Source: Saccharobesus litoralis
GTDB taxonomy: Bacteria > Pseudomonadota > Gammaproteobacteria > Enterobacterales > Alteromonadaceae
Reading direction: 5' to 3'
NCBI RefSeq assembly: GCF_003063625.1
Contig: NZ_CP026604.1
Span: 4,318,065-4,382,064 of the forward strand
Length of the DNA stretch: 64,000 nt
Shown here: positions 17,666 through 26,663 of the stretch, piece after piece
How the letters are laid out: each line of letters begins with the position of its first letter
Numbering within the stretch: position 1 is the stretch's first letter
The notes under the pieces: model-generated
Databases searched by the model: none
Seen by the model: the letters and a program-made list of their open reading frames with translations, nothing else
Told to the model about the DNA's origin: nothing
Position numbers and translations under genes: made by a program

Positions 17666-18406
17666 TCAGCCACGATTTCGCATTCTAACCGTTCCTACCT
17701 TCACCGTTTGTAGTTTAGGGTTTAACTTCCATTTCGGTTTAATTGGAGTTAACGGCAACTCACGCTTGCGCGCAATCAAAACATAAACAGCGCCAAAATA
17801 ACTAAAGTGCTTATGGGTAAAACGGGTAATGCTTTTGTTTTTAATATAAGCTTTTTTCCAGATTAGTGAGCGCTGAACAAAACGTTGCTCTGATACGACC
17901 TGGCAACCGAGTAGATTAAGCCAATCAGTAACCCGATTAGGCGAAAAAAAACGCCCAGACCAAGGTAAGTCGTTTTTAAGTTTAGGGACGAATCGCCCCA
18001 AACCACATAAGCTAATCGGATTAAAGCCCGTAATAATTAAATAGCCATCTGGGATCAATATTCGATGGGCTTCACGCAATAATTGATGAGGGTCATGGGT
18101 AAAATCTAAATTATGCGCCAGCAAAACAGCGTCGATAGAATTTTCTCGAAAAGGTAAATGATGCCAATCAGCCTTTACTCCAATGTTTTTCCCACTGGTT
18201 GCGACATTCACTTGGTGCTTTATCGGGCTGGCAGAGCAATCAATTTCAGCACTTAAATGCCCTAGCTTGACCATATGATAACCAAACACTCGTGGTAACC
18301 ACTGATTTAAATGCCGCTCAGTTTGCTTACGCAGCCATTTACCTTGAGGCAAGTCATCCCACGCATAGGGTTGATTATAGCGGTTATATTGTAAAGCGGG
18401 TTTCAT
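17666..18406 (-). CDS. yafS: Class I SAM-dependent methyltransferase, YafS-like
   Basis: A methyltransferase-11-type protein of 246 residues. The open frame extends to a TTG at 18424, but the ATG at 18406 (MKPALQY) matches the start I recall for E. coli YafS and is chosen. LSAEIDCSASPIKHQVNV, DAVLLAHNLDFTHDPHQLLREAHRIL and LIITGFNPISLCGLGR match YafS closely. The substrate is unknown. The order dnaQ/rnhA/yafS/gloB/mltD equals that of E. coli, so the gene is ancestral here. It diverges from gloB. Confidence 0.88.
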   Translation of the reverse strand: MKPALQYNRYNQPYAWDDLPQGKWLRKQTERHLNQWLPRVFGYHMVKLGHLSAEIDCSASPIKHQVNVATSGKNIGVKADWHHLPFRENSIDAVLLAHNLDFTHDPHQLLREAHRILIPDGYLIITGFNPISLCGLGRFVPKLKNDLPWSGRFFSPNRVTDWLNLLGCQVVSEQRFVQRSLIWKKAYIKNKSITRFTHKHFSYFGAVYVLIARKRELPLTPIKPKWKLNPKLQTVKVGTVRMRNRG

Positions 18407-18579
18407 CAATAAGCTTAATAACAATTAATTGATTGATTCGGTTTATACTGTGTAACAATCTTGTATGCAGTATTAGTTCAAAAGAAAGATAACCAATAAA
18501 TTACGCTTATGCTGCCTTTTAAAAATAAAGGTATACAATAGCGTTAATAGCAATCTTTAAACTTAATATAGCAACTGCC

Positions 18580-19356
18580 ATGATTTCAGTCACGCCCATA
18601 CCCGCATTTAACGACAATTACATTTGGAAAATAAGTTCAACAAGGTCAAATGCTTGCGTTGTCGTTGATCCAGGTTGTGCTCAAGCAACACTGAACAACT
18701 TACAAAAACATGAGCAGACGTTAGCAGCAATATTAATTACCCATCATCACAAGGATCATATTGGTGGTATAAACAAACTGACTAAAGCTTTTCCTAACGC
18801 CAAAGTTTACGCGCCGCAACATCCAAATATTCCATTAAACAGCCAAATTATAAATTCAGCTTCTACCCTGACCCTGCCCGAACTCGAGATCGATTTGAAT
18901 TGCTTGTTAGTACCTGGGCACACGCTTGATCATATCGCGTATTACTCTAGTGAGATTGGGTTATTTTGCGGAGATACGTTATTTTCTGCCGGCTGTGGTC
19001 GTATGTTTGAAGGCACGCCACCTATGTTCTTAGCTTCATTAACCACACTAGCTAATCTACCAAAAGACACGGCTGTTTATTGTGCCCACGAATACACATT
19101 AGCCAATCTTCAATTTGCGTTAACCATAGAGCCCGACAACCAAGTATTACAAGAAGTGCAAAAAACAGTTAATGAAAAGCGCCAAAAAAACATGCCTAGT
19201 CTGCCTAGCTCTATTGCCATTGAAAAAGCGATTAACCCGTTTTTACGTTGTCATTTGTCTCATATCCAACAACGAGTAGCTCACCTTTCAAACCAACTAC
19301 TTACAAATGAAGTCGACACGTTTACGGCTATGCGTAAGCTAAAAGACTGTTTTTAA
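18580..19356 (+). CDS. gloB: Hydroxyacylglutathione hydrolase (glyoxalase II)
   Basis: Splits S-lactoylglutathione into D-lactate and glutathione, the second step of methylglyoxal detoxification. The 258 residues have the metallo-beta-lactamase fold with HHHKDH (H55, H57, D59, H60) and later PGHTLDHIAYY, FCGDTLFSAGCGRMFEG and YCAHEYTLANL, which supply the other metal ligands. PIPAFNDNYIW is the typical glyoxalase II start. Length matches E. coli (251). It lies between yafS and mltD, as in E. coli. Confidence 0.96.
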   Translation: MISVTPIPAFNDNYIWKISSTRSNACVVVDPGCAQATLNNLQKHEQTLAAILITHHHKDHIGGINKLTKAFPNAKVYAPQHPNIPLNSQIINSASTLTLPELEIDLNCLLVPGHTLDHIAYYSSEIGLFCGDTLFSAGCGRMFEGTPPMFLASLTTLANLPKDTAVYCAHEYTLANLQFALTIEPDNQVLQEVQKTVNEKRQKNMPSLPSSIAIEKAINPFLRCHLSHIQQRVAHLSNQLLTNEVDTFTAMRKLKDCF

Positions 19357-19475
19357 GTGTGAGTAGTTCAATAGGTGATCTGGCGCTGGCGGCTTAAGTT
19401 ATAACAGTACAAAGTTGATTTCATCCTGCACTAACTTTACCATCGGTCATTAGTTGATTTTGTCTAAAACGTTTT

Positions 19476-21095
19476 ATGAAAAATATTGTCCTATTAGTCG
19501 GTTTATTAAGTCTTGTCGGCTGTAAGCAACTAGACTTGTTAAAAACTAATAACGCGGCTGAAACGAATAAACAGCCTGTAAAAAATGAATTTTTAGCAAC
19601 CGAAATTGATCCTAATGAGGATATTTTTTATTACGACGTCGCACTGCCTGAAGCCTATGTCAATCAATTACAAAATCCAGAGTTAACCAAACCAGTATTT
19701 GGTAATATCTGGCAACGCATTCAATCACAACTGACATTTGATATTCCCAATAATCGCCGCATTGCAATCCAAAAATCATGGTACGCACGCCACCCAGACT
19801 ACTTAGAGCGTGTAGCAAAACGAGCTGAGCCGTTTTTATATCTCATTGTCGAAGAGATAGAAAAGCGCGGCTTACCGATGGAGCTCGTATTACTTCCAAT
19901 CGTTGAAAGTGCTTTTGATCCCTTCGCCTACTCCCACGGCAGTGCTTCTGGTTTATGGCAATTTGTCCCCGATACTGGCGAGCGCTTTGGCCTTAAACAA
20001 AACTGGTGGTATGACGGTCGGCGCGATGTACTTGCAGCGACCCATGCTGCCCTAGATTACTTAACTTTTTTAAATAAAGAATTTGATGGCGATTGGTTAC
20101 ATGCGCTGGCAGCCTATAATTCGGGGGAAGGACGCGTCGCCCGCGCCATTAAGAAAAACTACAAAAATGGCGAAAACGTTGATTATTGGTCGCTGGAATT
20201 ACCACGAGAAACCGATGCCTATGTTCCCAAATTATTGGCCTTAGCTGATATTATGCGACGCCCGCATGACTTTAAAATGCGTATGTACCCTATTGCTAAT
20301 GTCAGTGTACTAGAACAAGTCAATGCACCTTCTCAGATTGATCTAGCTAAAGCAGCCAAGCTAGCGGATATGGACGTCAATGAATTACACGCGTTAAATC
20401 CTGGATACAATCGTTGGGCTACAGCGCCAGATGGGCCCCATACATTTTTACTTCCTATTGAAAAAGCTGAAGCCTTTAACAACGCGATTAAGAATATTGA
20501 GCCCAAGGCATTGGTAGCTTGGCAACGCTACAAAATTAAATCCGGCGACAGTTTAGGTAAAATAGCGAAACAACATAATGTCACGATAGAAAGCATTCGT
20601 ACTGCAAATAATCTCAAAGGCAATATGATCCGCGTAGGTAAACACCTTTTGATTCCCGTAGCGGCAAAATCGGAAGATAGTTACGACTTTACTGTCGATC
20701 AGCGTTTAGCAAAAACGCAAACTAATGACCAAGGTAAAGCGAAAGCAGAACATATTGTCAAAAGCGGTGATACTTTTTGGGACATAAGCCGAAAACACAA
20801 AGTCAATGTCAGAGAACTAGCCAAGTGGAATAATATGGCGCCCGGAGATCCTATATTCCCAGGACAAAAGTTAGTTGTATGGAAGACTGCCCCGTCAGAC
20901 AATCAACTTCTTGGTGAAGCGCCTACCGTTAAAAAAGTAAAGTATAAAGTTCGCAGCGGCGACTCATTAGCCAGAATTGCAAACAAATTTAATGTCACTA
21001 TAAGCGACATCGAAAACTGGAATAAATTAAGTCGTAAAAACTACTTACAACCAGGGCAGTTATTGCAACTTTATGTGGATGTGACACGCATTTGA
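19476..21095 (+). CDS. mltD: Membrane-bound lytic murein transglycosylase D, three LysM domains
   Basis: A lytic transglycosylase that cleaves peptidoglycan glycan strands. The lipobox LSLVGC (Cys16) marks it as a lipoprotein. The SLT domain shows LPIVESAFDPFAYSHGSASGLWQF with catalytic Glu144 and AAYNSGEGRV. Three LysM peptidoglycan-binding modules follow at residues about 352-395, 426-469 and 490-533 (KIKSGDSL, IVKSGDTF, KVRSGDSL), one more than I recall for E. coli MltD. It is 119 bases after gloB and followed by a terminator. Confidence 0.95.
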   Translation: MKNIVLLVGLLSLVGCKQLDLLKTNNAAETNKQPVKNEFLATEIDPNEDIFYYDVALPEAYVNQLQNPELTKPVFGNIWQRIQSQLTFDIPNNRRIAIQKSWYARHPDYLERVAKRAEPFLYLIVEEIEKRGLPMELVLLPIVESAFDPFAYSHGSASGLWQFVPDTGERFGLKQNWWYDGRRDVLAATHAALDYLTFLNKEFDGDWLHALAAYNSGEGRVARAIKKNYKNGENVDYWSLELPRETDAYVPKLLALADIMRRPHDFKMRMYPIANVSVLEQVNAPSQIDLAKAAKLADMDVNELHALNPGYNRWATAPDGPHTFLLPIEKAEAFNNAIKNIEPKALVAWQRYKIKSGDSLGKIAKQHNVTIESIRTANNLKGNMIRVGKHLLIPVAAKSEDSYDFTVDQRLAKTQTNDQGKAKAEHIVKSGDTFWDISRKHKVNVRELAKWNNMAPGDPIFPGQKLVVWKTAPSDNQLLGEAPTVKKVKYKVRSGDSLARIANKFNVTISDIENWNKLSRKNYLQPGQLLQLYVDVTRI

Positions 21096-21160
21096 TTTAA
21101 CGACAAATCTATCCCGATCCATACCATGCAGCGCTAATTCAGCTAAAAGTGCTTAAAAGT

Positions 21161-21197
21161 AAAAAACGGTGATAACTTTAGATTACCACCGTTTTTT
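21161..21197. terminator. Rho-independent terminator after mltD
   Basis: AAAAACGGTG ... CACCGTTTTT stem, T-run on both strands, so it can also serve transcripts from the right. Confidence 0.8.
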
Positions 21198-21269
21198 GTT
21201 TTATAAAATAATGCCAATAGTCAATGGCAACACTTAAACACTATCGTGATAACTTGACCATTATTCAAT

Positions 21270-22607
21270 TCAAATAGCGCTAACTGAAATATTATCTAAG
21301 TAAGTTACCTGCCCGTCAGAACCTTCAATCAGCAATGTCACCTGATTAGACTGCTGAGTATTGAAATCCAAAGTATAAAGCGCAAACTGCTCGCTATGTA
21401 CTTGGCGTTGAACTAGGGTTTTACCCATATCATCAATGACTTTTATAACAGCGCCTTGTTGAGCCGCTGATTTAGCATATAGATTAACCTGATAAGGTGA
21501 ATTTAACTTGGTGCTCAGTTGCTGCTTAATTTTCCCCTTGGACAACTTGGCGCCCAATGCTTGGGTGTAACTAGCCCCATGCTCGTGAACAACCTCGGCT
21601 TGCCCTGACATAGCCCATCCCAACTGACCTTGCTCAAAGCCGGCGTTATCAACAAGATTGGCTTTACTTTCGACTAACTGATAACTTCTTACATAATCAT
21701 AGTAAGCAGTATTGATTGACGGATCATCTAATTCAATTGCCGTGGGATAAGGTTGATGCTCTCCCGCAATTTTTTTAATCAGTTTGGGTTGCCAGTCATA
21801 GGTTTCAACCACCATACGTAACGACATAGGGCCGTTAAATGGCACTGAATCAATCTCATGGTTAAGGTCAACTGTACCCATTTTTTGCCCATCAAAATAA
21901 AAATGCACTTGATTGGGTGTCACCCACCACGCAGAGTAAACATGATAGTCTTGGTTTAACTTTACACCGGCATTATGTTTGGCGCCTTGCGACACATATT
22001 TGTCACCACGGCATTTGCCATTTTGCATAGATGTTGGCTTGTAATGCGTATTGGAATGCATGCGATTAGCCCACCATTCATTGGGCCAGCCTCCAATAGC
22101 CTCTAATATATCTATTTCAATTGAATGCCGCGTATCGCAATCGCTTGGATTTTCCGCTTTATCTGAATGCAACCAAAATGTGGTCGACATTTTAGTTTTA
22201 GACGCTTTAATTCGCGATTCAAAATAGCCGTAAGTGGCTTGATGAATACCTGCAACAGCGGCACCGCCCATGGTATAGCCGTCAGCATCTTTTGCGTAAG
22301 TCGAGGTTTTTAATTGCAATACACCATTATTAACCGCCACATTGTCAGGTAAAAATCTTGCTGGTCTGCGCCCTTTCCAAGTTTTAATTTGATTGTGCCA
22401 TTTACTCGAGTCTAATTCAGTGCCATTAAATTCATCAGACATCACCTCAACTTTTCGCCATTCAAAACCAATAGGAGGTTCGGGCAAGTAACTAGGCAAA
22501 TAGCTTGGAACATTAACTGATAACGAGTTTGAAGTAGTAGAAGCTATAGGCGTGCAAGCCGTAACTAGCCCCACTAAACTCAAACTAAAAATAGGAAATT
22601 TGTACAT
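21270..22607 (-). CDS. GH16 family lipoprotein (agarase/porphyranase/carrageenase-like) with C-terminal carbohydrate-binding-like module
   Basis: This 445-residue protein has a lipobox LVTAC (Cys18), so it is a surface or periplasmic lipoprotein. The GH16 domain (about 45-310) starts SDEFNGTELDSSKWHNQ and carries the signature EIDILE: Glu164 nucleophile, Asp166, Glu169 acid/base. GRRPARFLPDNVAVNNGVL, FWLHSD and NRMHSNTHY resemble GH16 enzymes that cut marine sulfated galactans. Residues about 318-445 (NAGFEQGQLGWAMSG ... VTYLDNISV) look like a CBM4/9-type jelly roll. The subfamily cannot be fixed by eye. The adjoining lactonase, L-galactonate dehydrogenase and sulfatase point to an L-galactose-containing sulfated substrate such as porphyran. 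Confidence 0.87.
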   Translation of the reverse strand: MYKFPIFSLSLVGLVTACTPIASTTSNSLSVNVPSYLPSYLPEPPIGFEWRKVEVMSDEFNGTELDSSKWHNQIKTWKGRRPARFLPDNVAVNNGVLQLKTSTYAKDADGYTMGGAAVAGIHQATYGYFESRIKASKTKMSTTFWLHSDKAENPSDCDTRHSIEIDILEAIGGWPNEWWANRMHSNTHYKPTSMQNGKCRGDKYVSQGAKHNAGVKLNQDYHVYSAWWVTPNQVHFYFDGQKMGTVDLNHEIDSVPFNGPMSLRMVVETYDWQPKLIKKIAGEHQPYPTAIELDDPSINTAYYDYVRSYQLVESKANLVDNAGFEQGQLGWAMSGQAEVVHEHGASYTQALGAKLSKGKIKQQLSTKLNSPYQVNLYAKSAAQQGAVIKVIDDMGKTLVQRQVHSEQFALYTLDFNTQQSNQVTLLIEGSDGQVTYLDNISVSAI

Positions 22608-22631
22608 AATAAATAAACTTACAATTAATAC

Positions 22632-22677
22632 AGCGTCAACTAAAAAGCCACCCTAAGGTGGCTTTTTAGTTGACGCT
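22632..22677. terminator. Perfect 21-bp-arm inverted repeat, terminator between lactonase and GH16 genes
   Basis: Two perfect 21-base arms, AGCGTCAAC...AAGCCACC and its exact complement, surround a CTAA loop. The core AAAAAGCCACC / GGTGGCTTTTT is a classic bidirectional terminator. The lactonase stop codon (TAG) partly overlaps the right end of the hairpin. It should limit read-through into the GH16 gene. Confidence 0.85.
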
Positions 22678-23506
22678 AAACTTGATAAAAACGAGCGGCA
22701 TTTAAGCCGAAAACTTTGTCATAATCTTCGGGGTATTCCTTTTTAACAAACTCGTCTACTATATTTTTAATTTGCTGATAACTACCACCTAACAAACATA
22801 CTGGCCAATCAGAACCAAACATTACGCGATCAGCGCCAAATGCGTTAAAAATAACCTTTAGGTAGGGTATAAAATCTTCAGTTTGCCAATTATTAAAATC
22901 GGCTTCCGTGACCATTCCAGACACTTTGCAATAAATATGCTGATGCTGAGCTAATTGCTCAATGTTAGCCTGCCAAGCCGAAAAGTCTTCGCCTGTCGCT
23001 ATTTTAGGTTTAGCAATATGATCGACAACCAAGCGCATTTCAGGTAAGGACTCAACTAACTTTAAAGTTTGCGGTAATTGGTGAGCAAAAATCAAAATAT
23101 CGTAACTATAACCCGACTCAGCTAACGTTTTAATCCCTTGGATAAAATCGTCAGCAAGCATAAAGTTAGGGTCGACTTCATCTTGTAATACATGACGAAA
23201 GCCCACTAACTTGCGACTATTTTTATATTGCGCAAGCAATTGAGGTAGCTGCGCAGATCTTAAGTCAATCCAGCCAACTACGCCCTTGATTTGTGGATAC
23301 TCATCAGCAAGTGACAACAACCAGTTCGTTTCCTGTTGCGTTTGACGAGCTTGCACAGCAATACAAGCGTCTAATTGATTGCTTGCTAACTCTTGCGCTA
23401 AGTCCTCAGGCAAAAAGTCTCGTTGCAAAATACTTAATTCTTCGCTTATCCAGCCATATTCCGCTTTTGAGTACTGCCAAAAATGTTGATGAGAATCGAT
23501 ACGCAT
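22676..23506 (-). CDS. Amidohydrolase-2 lactonase, L-fucono-/L-galactonolactonase-like
   Basis: A COG3618-type metal-dependent amidohydrolase of 276 residues. MRIDSHQHFW gives the first HxH site, RLVVDHIAKP, YCKVSGMV and FGSDWPVCLL the later active-site strands. The frame opens at a TTG at 23509, directly followed by the preferred ATG at 23506. Family members open sugar lactones such as L-fucono-1,5-lactone or L-galactonolactone to the aldonate. It starts 6 bases after the LgoD-like gene, so the two are co-transcribed and probably act in sequence. Cytoplasmic. Confidence 0.86.
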   Translation of the reverse strand: MRIDSHQHFWQYSKAEYGWISEELSILQRDFLPEDLAQELASNQLDACIAVQARQTQQETNWLLSLADEYPQIKGVVGWIDLRSAQLPQLLAQYKNSRKLVGFRHVLQDEVDPNFMLADDFIQGIKTLAESGYSYDILIFAHQLPQTLKLVESLPEMRLVVDHIAKPKIATGEDFSAWQANIEQLAQHQHIYCKVSGMVTEADFNNWQTEDFIPYLKVIFNAFGADRVMFGSDWPVCLLGGSYQQIKNIVDEFVKKEYPEDYDKVFGLNAARFYQV

Positions 23507-23512
23507 CAATGA

Positions 23513-24523
23513 CTAATCCATTTCAACAACAGCTTTGATCACGCCAGTTTCTGGCTTAACCCAAGTTTGAAAACGATCTATTAACTCACTGAATTTTGCG
23601 GTATGGGTAACGAACGCATTACTTTTAACTGAACCGTCGCGTAAACAAGCAACTACATGTTCAAAGTCTTCTTTAGTGGCATTACGGCTACCTAATAATG
23701 TAGTTTCGCGTTTATGAAACTCAGGATCATCAAATGCAACACTGGCTTTAACAACACTAACAAATACAATACGGCCGCCATGTGCTAGGTTATAAAAAGC
23801 GGACTCCATAGCTTTAACATTGCCAGTACAATCAATAATCACTGATGGCATTTCACCTTCAGTTAAATCAGATAACTGAGCACCAACATCTCCCAATGCA
23901 TCAACCGTAGCAACGTTATATTGTTCTTCACAAAATTTGCGCTTGTCATCACGTACATCTGCAATCATGCACTGAGCACCCTGCACTTTAGCAAACTGCA
24001 GCGCGCCAATACCAATAGGGCCAGCGCCAAGTACTAAGACTTTGTCATCTTCGGTAATTTGCGCACGTCGAACTGAATGAGCACCAATCGCTAAACATTC
24101 AATTAATGCCATATCATTGAATGCTAACCCTTCAGCGACAACAACGGCAGACTCAGGCACACATAAATATTCACACATGCCACCATCGCGATGCACACCA
24201 ACGACTTCAATATTGGTACAACAGTTAGGCTTACCCTTCTTACAGGCAACACACTCGCCACAGCTTAAATAAGGAATAATGTAAACCGGAGAATCGATAG
24301 CGAGCTCAACACCGTCACCTACACTCTCAACTGTTCCAGCTAGTTCGTGTCCTAATACACGCGGGTATTCAAAATAAGGTTGATTACCACCATAAGCATG
24401 TATATCAGTACCGCAAATACCAATAGAACGAATTTTAACTAATACCTCACCAGCCTTGGGTGTTGGCTTTTCAAACTGCTGAGATTCAAGAACGCCCGGT
24501 TCTACACATACTATGGTTCTCAT
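23513..24523 (-). CDS. Zinc-dependent alcohol dehydrogenase, LgoD-like L-galactonate (or L-fuconate) dehydrogenase
   Basis: This 336-residue medium-chain dehydrogenase has SIGICGTDIHAYGGNQPYF, RVLGHELAGTV (catalytic zinc), CGECVACKKGKPNCC (structural zinc) and GAGPIGIGALQFA (NAD). The stretch DPEFHKRETTLLGSRNAT closely matches E. coli LgoD/YjjN as I remember it, an enzyme that oxidises L-galactonate to D-tagaturonate. With the lactonase downstream, the step order lactone, aldonate, keto acid is coherent. The L-galactose or L-fucose 1-dehydrogenase is not in the window. A ribosome site (GGAG) precedes the ATG. Confidence 0.86.
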   Translation of the reverse strand: MRTIVCVEPGVLESQQFEKPTPKAGEVLVKIRSIGICGTDIHAYGGNQPYFEYPRVLGHELAGTVESVGDGVELAIDSPVYIIPYLSCGECVACKKGKPNCCTNIEVVGVHRDGGMCEYLCVPESAVVVAEGLAFNDMALIECLAIGAHSVRRAQITEDDKVLVLGAGPIGIGALQFAKVQGAQCMIADVRDDKRKFCEEQYNVATVDALGDVGAQLSDLTEGEMPSVIIDCTGNVKAMESAFYNLAHGGRIVFVSVVKASVAFDDPEFHKRETTLLGSRNATKEDFEHVVACLRDGSVKSNAFVTHTAKFSELIDRFQTWVKPETGVIKAVVEMD

Positions 24524-25036
24524 TCAAAACTCCATAAGGAAAAATCTAACATCACATCTAATCTACAAACAATAGTAACATCTATATACAAAAAAGCTAA
24601 CTATTATTTTGCATATAAATCCATGCATTTATATACAACCCATAATTAAAATACCAAATACTAAGATAAAAAGTTCATAACAAAACAGTGGAAACTAAAC
24701 ACATTTTACTTTAAACAATAATTCGATAAGGCAAAAAACAGAATAACAACACTAGCTATTATGTTTGCTTTTATTGCTTAAAATTGATTAATACAAAATC
24801 AGTTTCAATAAAGTTTAATAGAGATAAAAAATAAATAGCATCAAATAAACTCAAATCGTGATCACACTTTCGCCTTATATTCCCTCATTTACTCCAAGCC
24901 AAACAAAACCAACACATTAATTATATACATCAATTTGAATTTACATTTAAATTTACTAAATTTATACTTTTTACATACAAAAATAATAAACAAGATAAGT
25001 ACGCCCAAAATAATTTAATAAGAGGTAGTCAAAGAA
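24524..25036. other. AT-rich divergent promoter region, no gene
   Basis: About 510 bases between the divergent lgoD-like and ExoP-C-like genes. They are very AT-rich and hold the palindrome at 24609-24638 and several TATATACA-type words. No RNA gene or ORF is seen. The length suggests regulated promoters on both sides. Confidence 0.55.
24609..24638. promoter_or_regulatory. Candidate operator palindrome, possibly for the IclR regulator
   Basis: TTGCATATAAAT and ATTTATATACAA form an inverted repeat with 11 of 12 matching positions around a 6-base centre. It lies about 90 bases upstream of the lgoD-like start. An IclR regulator encoded 1.2 kb away is the natural candidate, by inference only. 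Confidence 0.45.
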
Positions 25037-25696
25037 ATGTTCCAACAACTAACCAAAACACTAGCCGTGGCATCATTAATTTTAATTAGCAGTAACAGCT
25101 TAGCGTTTAGTAACGATCCCGTTTCTAGTTATATTCATAATGGCCAACCTGTTGGTGCATGGAAGCTGTCCATCGGCAATGCAATGAACTATTACATTCC
25201 GATGAAAGAAATGGAGGCTAAAACAGAGCGAGGTAATTTAGAGATTACCCCAACAAAAAAGCAAAGTGACAATGATGCAATCAATATCAAATGGCGAGGA
25301 AAAAAAGTTAAAAATGAGTGGGGAGGCAATACCCTCGGAGATAGCTTTGTCGCTATCGGAAAAAATAAAATTGATTTAGAACCAGTCAAAGATCTCGCTG
25401 CTCTGGTTTTAGACCTTCGTGTATTACGCTCTCCTAATGAAAATGTCACGTTAACCATGCAATGTAAGTACTCTAATAAGTGCAAGGGTACTTATCACTT
25501 AAAATCGATATTAAAAAAGCTACCGAAAAAAGAATGGACTTACCTTCCCATCCCTTTGAATTGTATAGGACAAGGTGATTTCGATTTTAGTGCAATTACC
25601 AACTTTTCGATTGCAACCCAAGGTAAGTTAGAAATTGAAGTGGCTAATATTGGTTTAACCGGATTACAAGAAGGCGATAAAGGCTGCGCGAAATAG
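25037..25696 (+). CDS. Secreted stand-alone ExoP-C-like (galactose-binding-fold) protein
   Basis: A 219-residue protein with signal peptide (MFQQLTKTLAVASLILISSN... cleavage near SLAFS). The mature part resembles the C-terminal ExoP domain attached to GH3 beta-glucosidases of marine Alteromonadales: AINIKWRGK, LAALVLDLRVL, LTMQCKYSNKCKG, WTYLPIPLNCIGQGDFDFSA and IATQGKLEIEVANIGL. Four Cys may make two disulfides. No catalytic domain is attached, so binding of polysaccharide or a helper role in the periplasm is likely. The function is unproven. AAGAGGTAG gives a ribosome site. Confidence 0.7.
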   Translation: MFQQLTKTLAVASLILISSNSLAFSNDPVSSYIHNGQPVGAWKLSIGNAMNYYIPMKEMEAKTERGNLEITPTKKQSDNDAINIKWRGKKVKNEWGGNTLGDSFVAIGKNKIDLEPVKDLAALVLDLRVLRSPNENVTLTMQCKYSNKCKGTYHLKSILKKLPKKEWTYLPIPLNCIGQGDFDFSAITNFSIATQGKLEIEVANIGLTGLQEGDKGCAK

Positions 25697-25802
25697 CCTA
25701 AGTTAAACAGGGTACTTCTGAAATGGCTGAAAAAGAATAAGATTACCGAGATTTTTAACCCTAGTTGAAGTCAAATAACCCCCTGCCACCAATATAAATA
25801 AC

Positions 25803-25840
25803 AAAGCCGGAATAGATACTTTTATCTACTCCGGCTTTTT
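25803..25840. terminator. Bidirectional rho-independent terminator
   Basis: AAAGCCGGA-TAGAT / ATCTA-TCCGGCTTT stem followed by T-run. It lies between the convergent ExoP-C-like and iclR genes. Confidence 0.85.
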
Positions 25841-25889
25841 ACAAAGACTGTTTATTCAGTATCAAATCGGCAAGATACTGAATAGGCTT

Positions 25890-26663
25890 TTAGAACTTAC
25901 GGACGACACCATACGTAAGCGCTTTAGAAATTTCTTCAGCCGCTTTTCTTAACTCTTCAACAACGTCCTCAATGCCAACGACTTCAGGAATACGTTGAAT
26001 AAAAGGAATGGTTAAAGTTGCAACCGCGTGATCAGTGTCAATAATCGGGAAAGACAAATCAGTCACGCCTTGAACAAAGGCACTTTGCGCACGTAAATAC
26101 CCTTGTTTCGACACTTTTTTACAATCACTTAAAAACTCATTGATCTCTTTTTCATCATGATGCTTACGCAACATATTGATCATTGATTCTTTCTTCTCAG
26201 GTGATTGATGTGAGAACAGGACTCGACCCGAAGCGGTTGTCGCAATAGGTCCACGATAACCAACACGTACCGAATAAGAAATGCTACTTGGCGTTTCTAC
26301 ACGGGCAATAACAACAATTTGTTCTTGAGATTCAACCGCAATGTGACAAGACATCGACGTCTTTTCAGCTAATTCGCGCATAATAGGTTGCGCATACTCA
26401 AGAATATCTTTAATCGGTTCATGCTCAGTACCTAACTGTAATAACCTGCGGGTTACTTGATAGCCGTCAGTACCTTCGTTTTTTTCAATATATCCGCGCT
26501 GCTCCAAGACTAAAATCATTCGATAAATTTCAGCATTTGAACGGCCTAAACGCTCAGCGATTGTCGAGGTGCTAAGCGGTGTAGAATCGGCTGAAAGGAG
26601 TTCGAGTATATCTAACCCTTTTTCAAGTGCCGGTGCGGAATATTTCTTAGTTTTATTTTCCAT
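25890..26663 (-). CDS. IclR-family transcriptional regulator
   Basis: This 257-residue protein has an N-terminal winged helix (ALEKGLDILELLSADSTPLSTSTIAERLGRSNAEIYRMILVLE, residues about 11-55) and a C-terminal IclR effector domain (SCHIAVESQEQIVVIAR, RVGYRGPIATTASGRVLFS, QGVTDLSFPIID). By position it probably controls the flanking sugar-acid and sulfatase genes in response to a catabolite such as an aldonate or keto acid. The divergent sulfatase gene starts about 480 bases away. Confidence 0.93.
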   Translation of the reverse strand: MENKTKKYSAPALEKGLDILELLSADSTPLSTSTIAERLGRSNAEIYRMILVLEQRGYIEKNEGTDGYQVTRRLLQLGTEHEPIKDILEYAQPIMRELAEKTSMSCHIAVESQEQIVVIARVETPSSISYSVRVGYRGPIATTASGRVLFSHQSPEKKESMINMLRKHHDEKEINEFLSDCKKVSKQGYLRAQSAFVQGVTDLSFPIIDTDHAVATLTIPFIQRIPEVVGIEDVVEELRKAAEEISKALTYGVVRKF

